Shown: positions 60,217 through 64,000 of the stretch, in pieces | Position numbering within the stretch: position 1 is the stretch's first letter | Layout of the letters: each line of letters begins with the position of its first letter | Source of the DNA: Pseudomonadota bacterium | GTDB lineage: Bacteria > Pseudomonadota > Gammaproteobacteria > Burkholderiales > Burkholderiaceae_B | Assembly: GCA_023439305.1 (NCBI GenBank) | Contig: JAEXOO010000028.1 | Span: 1-64,000 of the forward strand | DNA length: 64,000 nt | Reading direction: 5' to 3' | The notes under the pieces: generated by a model | The model's input: the letters and a program-made list of their open reading frames with translations, nothing else | Told to the model about the DNA's origin: nothing | Database searches by the model: none | Made by a program: the position numbers and the translations under genes

Positions 60217-61367
60217 AAATCCTGATTACGGGCGGAGCCGGTTTTATCGGCTCGGCGGTCATCCGCCACATCATCCAGCACACGGATCATCACGTCGTCA
60301 ACGTAGATAAACTGACCTATGCGGGTAATCTTGCCAATCTGCGCGACATCGCCGGTTCGGACCGCTATACGTTCGAGCATATGGATATCTGCGACCACAG
60401 CGCCTTAAGCCGTGTGTTTGATCAGTATCAGCCTGGCGCCGTCATGCACCTGGCTGCGGAAAGTCACGTGGATAAATCCATCGACGGCCCGGCGGCCTTT
60501 ATCGAAACGAACATTGTCGGCACCTATCACTTGCTTGAGGCGGCTCGTCGGCATTGGCAAGGTCTGGATGATCACGCCAGACAGTTGTTTCGCTTCCATC
60601 ACGTTTCGACGGATGAGGTGTATGGCGACTTGCCTCATCCAGCCCACGTAGAGGGTGCAGAACAGTTGCTGTTCACGGAATCCACCGCATATGCCCCCAG
60701 CAGCCCGTACTCTGCCAGTAAAGCCAGCTCCGACCACCTGGTCCGCGCCTGGATGCGAACCTACGGCCTTCCGGTTCTGGTGAGTAATTGCTCAAACAAT
60801 TATGGTCCGTTCCACTTTCCTGAAAAACTGATCCCGCTGGTAATCTTGAATGCGTTGCACGGGAAACCGCTGCCTGTCTACGGCAATGGAGAGCAAATCC
60901 GTGACTGGCTCTATGTTGAGGACCACGCACAGGCGCTTTATCTGGTGCTGACAAAAGGCACCGTCGGCGAAACCTATAATATCGGCGGCCACAACGAAAA
61001 GAAAAACATAGAGGTGGTTCACACCCTGTGCGATGTACTACAGGAACAAGCGCCACCCGATGCCGGCTTGCCTTTCACGCATTACCGAGATCTTATTACG
61101 TACGTCCAGGATCGTCCGGGCCACGACCGACGCTACGCGATTGACGCCAGCAAGATACACAATGAATTGGGCTGGACACCTCATGAAAGCTTCGACACAG
61201 GTATACGCAAGACTGTGAAGTGGTTTCTCAACAATCTGGAATGGTGCCGCTCCGTGCAAAGCGGCGAGTATCGACGAGAAGGATTGAACCAAGTACAAAC
61301 AGCCGCGCCCTCGACAACAAGCTGCACGCACTCCAACGGAATAGAGTCGGGCGGACAGGTAGAGTAA
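60213..61367 (+). CDS. rmlB: dTDP-glucose 4,6-dehydratase
   Basis: 384 aa from ATG 60213 (overlaps the wecE stop by 4 bases). NAD motif ILITGGAGFIGSAVI, HLAAESHVDKSIDGPAAFIETN, VSTDEVYGDL with catalytic Asp-Glu, and PYSASKASSDHLVRAW with Tyr-x3-Lys. The chain is about 25 residues longer than usual because of a polar tail after KTVKWFLNNLEWCRSVQSGEY. Supplies dTDP-4-keto-6-deoxyglucose to WecE here and to RmlC elsewhere. Last gene of the cluster; only a weak AAAGAG/CTCTTT hairpin (61411-61428) follows. Confidence 0.95.
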   Translation: MKILITGGAGFIGSAVIRHIIQHTDHHVVNVDKLTYAGNLANLRDIAGSDRYTFEHMDICDHSALSRVFDQYQPGAVMHLAAESHVDKSIDGPAAFIETNIVGTYHLLEAARRHWQGLDDHARQLFRFHHVSTDEVYGDLPHPAHVEGAEQLLFTESTAYAPSSPYSASKASSDHLVRAWMRTYGLPVLVSNCSNNYGPFHFPEKLIPLVILNALHGKPLPVYGNGEQIRDWLYVEDHAQALYLVLTKGTVGETYNIGGHNEKKNIEVVHTLCDVLQEQAPPDAGLPFTHYRDLITYVQDRPGHDRRYAIDASKIHNELGWTPHESFDTGIRKTVKWFLNNLEWCRSVQSGEYRREGLNQVQTAAPSTTSCTHSNGIESGGQVE

Positions 61368-61496
61368 GTCTGCATTTTTAATCCTTGCCCCTGTGCCATG
61401 CTTTGCTGACAAAGAGAAACGACTCTTTACGGCCGCCTTCCTCGTCGATGCTAGTCTGCACTGATGTCTGCTCACCGATTACAAGGAGCCAGAATC

Positions 61497-62048
61497 ATGC
61501 GTCTTTCTTCTATTTCCGCACGATGCGCGATTGTTGTCGCAGGAGCCGCAGCCGGGCTGGGAGTTACAGCGCCCGCCCTCGCGGACATCACCATTCCCAT
61601 GGCCTTGGCCGGCAAGGACGGTCCTGCCGACAAGATCGGCCAGGTCGTTGTGAGCCAGACGGAATACGGCCTGGTGTTCACGCCTGATCTGAAAGGATTG
61701 AAGCCGGGAGTCCACGGTTTTCATGTCCACGAAAAACCCAGTTGCGACCCTGTCGAGAAAGACGGCAAAGTCACGCCTGCCGGCGCAGCCGGGGGACATA
61801 TGGATCCAGACAAGACCGGTAAACACGGCTTTCCGTGGGGGGACGGCCATTTGGGCGATCTTCCGGCCCTGTATGTGAATGCGGACGGCACGGCATCCAA
61901 TCCTGTGCTGGCGCCGCGCCTGAAAAAACTGGAGCAAATACAGGGCCACGCCCTGATGATTCACGAAGGCGGCGACAATCATTCCGACCACCCTGCCCCG
62001 CTGGGCGGAGGCGCGGCGCGCGTAGCCTGCGGCATCATCGGCGAGTAG
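61497..62048 (+). CDS. sodC: Periplasmic Cu/Zn superoxide dismutase
   Basis: 183 aa with a signal peptide (hydrophobic AIVVAGAAAGLGVTAPALA, cleavage likely after ALA29). Start ATG 61497 has AAGGAG nine bases upstream. Copper ligands His76, His78 (HGFHVHEKPSC), bridging His101 (AGGHMDPDKTGKHGFPWGDGHLGDLP) and His156 (LMIHEGGDNHSD) are present, as is the disulfide pair Cys83-Cys178. Protects the periplasm from superoxide. Confidence 0.95.
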   Translation: MRLSSISARCAIVVAGAAAGLGVTAPALADITIPMALAGKDGPADKIGQVVVSQTEYGLVFTPDLKGLKPGVHGFHVHEKPSCDPVEKDGKVTPAGAAGGHMDPDKTGKHGFPWGDGHLGDLPALYVNADGTASNPVLAPRLKKLEQIQGHALMIHEGGDNHSDHPAPLGGGAARVACGIIGE

Positions 62049-62083
62049 GTCTTCTGTATTCCCTAGCCATTCAAGGAGAGACT

Positions 62084-62593
62084 ATGAACACCCCTGTGCA
62101 ATCTTCCTTTGAACACCTGCAAGAGATTATCGAAGACATCCGTTTTGCGATGTTCACCACCCGCAGCGCCGACGGCGCCCTGCATGCTCGCCCCATGACC
62201 ACCCAACGGGCCAAGACAAGAACCATGGACGAGCACGACAAGCTTTGGTTCTTCATGTCCCGTTCCAGCGAACCCATCGCTCAGTTGCTGGCCGACCCGC
62301 GTGTCAATGTCAGTTACACCGATAGCCGGCACGACACTTATGTATCCGTGTCCGGCATGGCCAGCGTGACCGACGCCATGCATCATAAAGAACGCTTCTG
62401 GAGCACCATGACCGAAGCCTGGTTCCCGCAAGGCATTGACGATCCCGACCTGACGATGGTCTGCGTGCAAATCGACTCCGCCGAATACTGGAACATCAAA
62501 GAAGGCAAGCTGACCCAGATCGCGAAAATGGTCAAAGCAGCCCTGACGGGCAAACCGCCAAGCCATATGGGTGAGCACGGCAAACTGGACTGA
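62084..62593 (+). CDS. PNPOx-fold general stress protein
   Basis: 169 aa, pyridoxamine-phosphate-oxidase-like split barrel of the general stress protein 26 type (IEDIRFAMFTTRSADGALHARPM, LWFFMSRSSEPIAQL, VNVSYTDSRHDTYVSVSG). These bind FMN or F420-like cofactors; reaction unknown. Start ATG 62084 after AAGGAGAG. Lies 35 bases after sodC in the same direction, so co-expression under stress is plausible. Confidence 0.85.
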   Translation: MNTPVQSSFEHLQEIIEDIRFAMFTTRSADGALHARPMTTQRAKTRTMDEHDKLWFFMSRSSEPIAQLLADPRVNVSYTDSRHDTYVSVSGMASVTDAMHHKERFWSTMTEAWFPQGIDDPDLTMVCVQIDSAEYWNIKEGKLTQIAKMVKAALTGKPPSHMGEHGKLD

Positions 62594-62606
62594 CAGCCTG
62601 CAAAGC

Positions 62607-63350
62607 CTAGTTGCGCCGGTATTGCAAACAGCGTCCTTTGTATGCCAGTTCATCGCCCTCGGGAGTCAGGATAGGTCGATTACGCAGACAAACCTGGCGC
62701 GTCAGGTCAAAACCATGACGCGCCATTTCTTGGGTGAACTTGCTTCGATGCCCCCGGTCGGGATCCACAACCCAGACTTCCGCCTGCTCTTTCGCAAGCT
62801 GATTGACCAGCTCCGCGAGCGAAGCAGGTGTGCTGCGCTCGTAAAGCAGATCACTGCCGACGATCAGGTCGTAACGCTGGCGCGCCGGGCGCAGACCCAA
62901 AGACCTCAGCAGGTCCGGACAAGACGTCGCGCCCCATTGCGCGTGCACATACGGCAAGTCCGACAAACCGTTCAGCGCCTGATTGATTTTCAGAAAATGC
63001 GGCACCATGGGATGGCAGTCGCTGGCATGCACCTGCGCCCCACGCTTGTGCATGGTCAAGCTGGCCAGGCCCAGGCCGCAGCCCAGTTCCAGTATGGTTT
63101 CGTCCGCACGGACAGGCCGTTTTTTAAGCTTGCGTGCCAATTGGATGCTGGACGGCCATACCAGGCCGAACAAGGGCCATACCGCCGGATCAATCCCCAA
63201 AGCCTGCGCATGTCCATGGGGGTCGGCGTACTGCATGTGATCAGCCAAAGTCCTGACCCTCAGGGACTCGCTGGGGGATATTCGTATATGCTGGAGACGA
63301 GTCTTCAGCGCATGGCGGGCCGGCAAGGCCGCCTGATGGAGTTTCAACAT
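62607..63350 (-). CDS. Class I SAM-dependent methyltransferase, METTL21/NNMT-like
   Basis: 247 aa from ATG 63350; a TTG eight codons upstream is possible. Motif I ILELGCGLGLASLTMHKRGAQVHASDCHP and the post-motif DLIVGSDLLYERSTPASLAELV resemble the protein-lysine methyltransferase group (SDLLY replaces DxxY). Substrate unknown. Convergent with the stress-protein gene, 13 bases apart. Confidence 0.78.
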   Translation of the reverse strand: MLKLHQAALPARHALKTRLQHIRISPSESLRVRTLADHMQYADPHGHAQALGIDPAVWPLFGLVWPSSIQLARKLKKRPVRADETILELGCGLGLASLTMHKRGAQVHASDCHPMVPHFLKINQALNGLSDLPYVHAQWGATSCPDLLRSLGLRPARQRYDLIVGSDLLYERSTPASLAELVNQLAKEQAEVWVVDPDRGHRSKFTQEMARHGFDLTRQVCLRNRPILTPEGDELAYKGRCLQYRRN

Positions 63351-63470
63351 GCCCCATGATCGGTCACAAACCAAGAAAAAGCCAATTTTCAGAGAAATTA
63401 TTGAAATTTATATGGTAAATAGCAAAAATTAAAGACAATTATCATTTCATTCTTTTTATAAGGACAGCGC

Positions 63471-64000
63471 TTGTTCCGAGACCTGATCGAAAATCTTGAC
63501 GACGATGCAAACGAACCGGATGTATTCCTGGACGTTCCCTTCGTGCCCAGCAATGACCAGGTGATCGAGGCCATGCTGCAGTTGGCAGGCGCCGGCCCCC
63601 GAGACCTGCTGTATGACCTGGGGTCAGGGGACGGACGCATTGTCATTGCCGCCGCCCGCAAACACCGTACGCCCGGCATCGGCATAGAGCTGGATCCGCT
63701 GCGCATTGCCGACGCCATGGAACAGGCAGGCCATGCCGGCGTCGAGTGTCTGGTGGACTTTGTGGAAGAAAATATCTTCACGGCTGATTTCAGCCCGGCC
63801 AGCATCGTCACACTCTACTTGATGGACTCCATCAACCTCCAGCTGCGCCCGCGTCTTCTGCGCGAACTGCGTCCCGGCGCCCGCATCGTCTCACATGCGT
63901 TTGACATGGGAGATTGGACCGCCGACGAACGGCTGACCGTGGGCGGCATCAAAATCTACAAATGGATCGTGCCAGCCCGCGTCGCCGGTACGTGGGAATG
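63471..64000 (+). CDS. SAM-dependent methyltransferase, N-terminal part
   Basis: Partial: runs off the window after about 176 codons. Start is taken as TTG 63471, with AAGGA six bases upstream; no ATG is near. Reads VPFVPSNDQVIEAMLQLAG, then motif I LLYDLGSGDGRIVIAAARKH, GIGIELDPLRIADA, VTLYLMDSINLQLRPRLL and RIVSHAFDMGDWTADE. This pattern is seen in a bacterial methyltransferase group related to FAM173-type enzymes. Substrate unknown. Divergent from the 62607-63350 gene across an AT-rich gap. Confidence 0.75.
   Translation, partial: MFRDLIENLDDDANEPDVFLDVPFVPSNDQVIEAMLQLAGAGPRDLLYDLGSGDGRIVIAAARKHRTPGIGIELDPLRIADAMEQAGHAGVECLVDFVEENIFTADFSPASIVTLYLMDSINLQLRPRLLRELRPGARIVSHAFDMGDWTADERLTVGGIKIYKWIVPARVAGTWE

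Noticed and set aside
51444..61500. tRNA-Phe as attachment site of an integrated island
   Set aside because: No integrase gene, and no second copy of the tRNA 3' end was seen near the right edge of the cluster. Position next to a tRNA alone is weak evidence.
63434..63452. Fur-box-like sequence upstream of the last methyltransferase gene
   Set aside because: Matches only 11 of 19 positions of the consensus in an AT-rich region; expected by chance.

Overview
The window looks like a chromosomal segment of a betaproteobacterium of the Alcaligenaceae (Alcaligenes/Bordetella/Achromobacter type). Grounds: a homoprotocatechuate (hpa) pathway end, a Bordetella/Pseudomonas-type wlb/wbp sugar locus, the block atpIBEFHAGDC / enoyl-CoA hydratase / M61 peptidase / folB / ttcA / ubiX / grxD / prmC / prfA / hemA, and a GC-rich codon usage interrupted by AT-rich glycan genes. 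Genus assignment is inference; no rRNA is present.

Layout. (1) 1-2.5 kb: hpaR divergent from hpaH-hpaI-gabD, which carry a C7 intermediate to pyruvate and succinate. (2) 2.6-7.7 kb: an ABC importer of the Fe3+/polyamine fold class with an o-succinylbenzoate-synthase-like enolase-superfamily enzyme in the same operon. Two copies of one 20-bp operator-like palindrome flank it. (3) 7.8-10.4 kb: an SsuABC/TauABC-type importer. (4) 10.9-31.6 kb: a Wzx/Wzy/Wzz-dependent O-antigen locus: wzz, wlbA-wlbB-wlbC, wzx, wzy, an acetyltransferase, a glycosyltransferase, wbpG-hisH-hisF, fnlA-fnlB-fnlC-wbuB (UDP-L-FucNAc and its transferase), an SDR reductase, a WbpL-type initiating transferase, a PglD-like acetyltransferase and a WbpM-type dehydratase. 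An O-antigen ligase gene (waaL-like) follows in the opposite direction, then rmlC-rmlD. (5) 35-51.5 kb: conserved housekeeping core, with the atp operon, fatty acid, folate, tRNA thiolation, ubiquinone and heme genes and tRNA-Phe(GAA). (6) 51.8-61.4 kb: a second glycan cluster directly after tRNA-Phe. It is a tightly overlapping operon with a multi-spanning GT-C-like protein, WbqC, a GtrB-like GT2, an acyltransferase, a glycosidase-like propeller, GtrA, a methyltransferase, rmlA, wecE and rmlB. (7) 61.5-64 kb: sodC, a PNPOx-fold stress protein and two methyltransferases, the last cut by the window edge.

How the genes fit together. The first glycan locus encodes three recognisable glycosyltransferase-type enzymes and donor routes for a 6-deoxy-HexNAc, L-FucNAc and an (amidinated) diamino-uronic acid, which suggests a roughly three-sugar, Wzy-polymerised O-unit. 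The second cluster resembles a Gtr-type periplasmic glycan-modification system (GtrA + GtrB + large membrane transferase) fused with its own dTDP-4-amino-6-deoxysugar supply. It is the best candidate here for an undescribed system. The dTDP-rhamnose genes are split: rmlCD lie before the atp block and rmlAB lie in the second cluster.

No insertion sequences, CRISPR arrays, phage genes or rRNA were seen.
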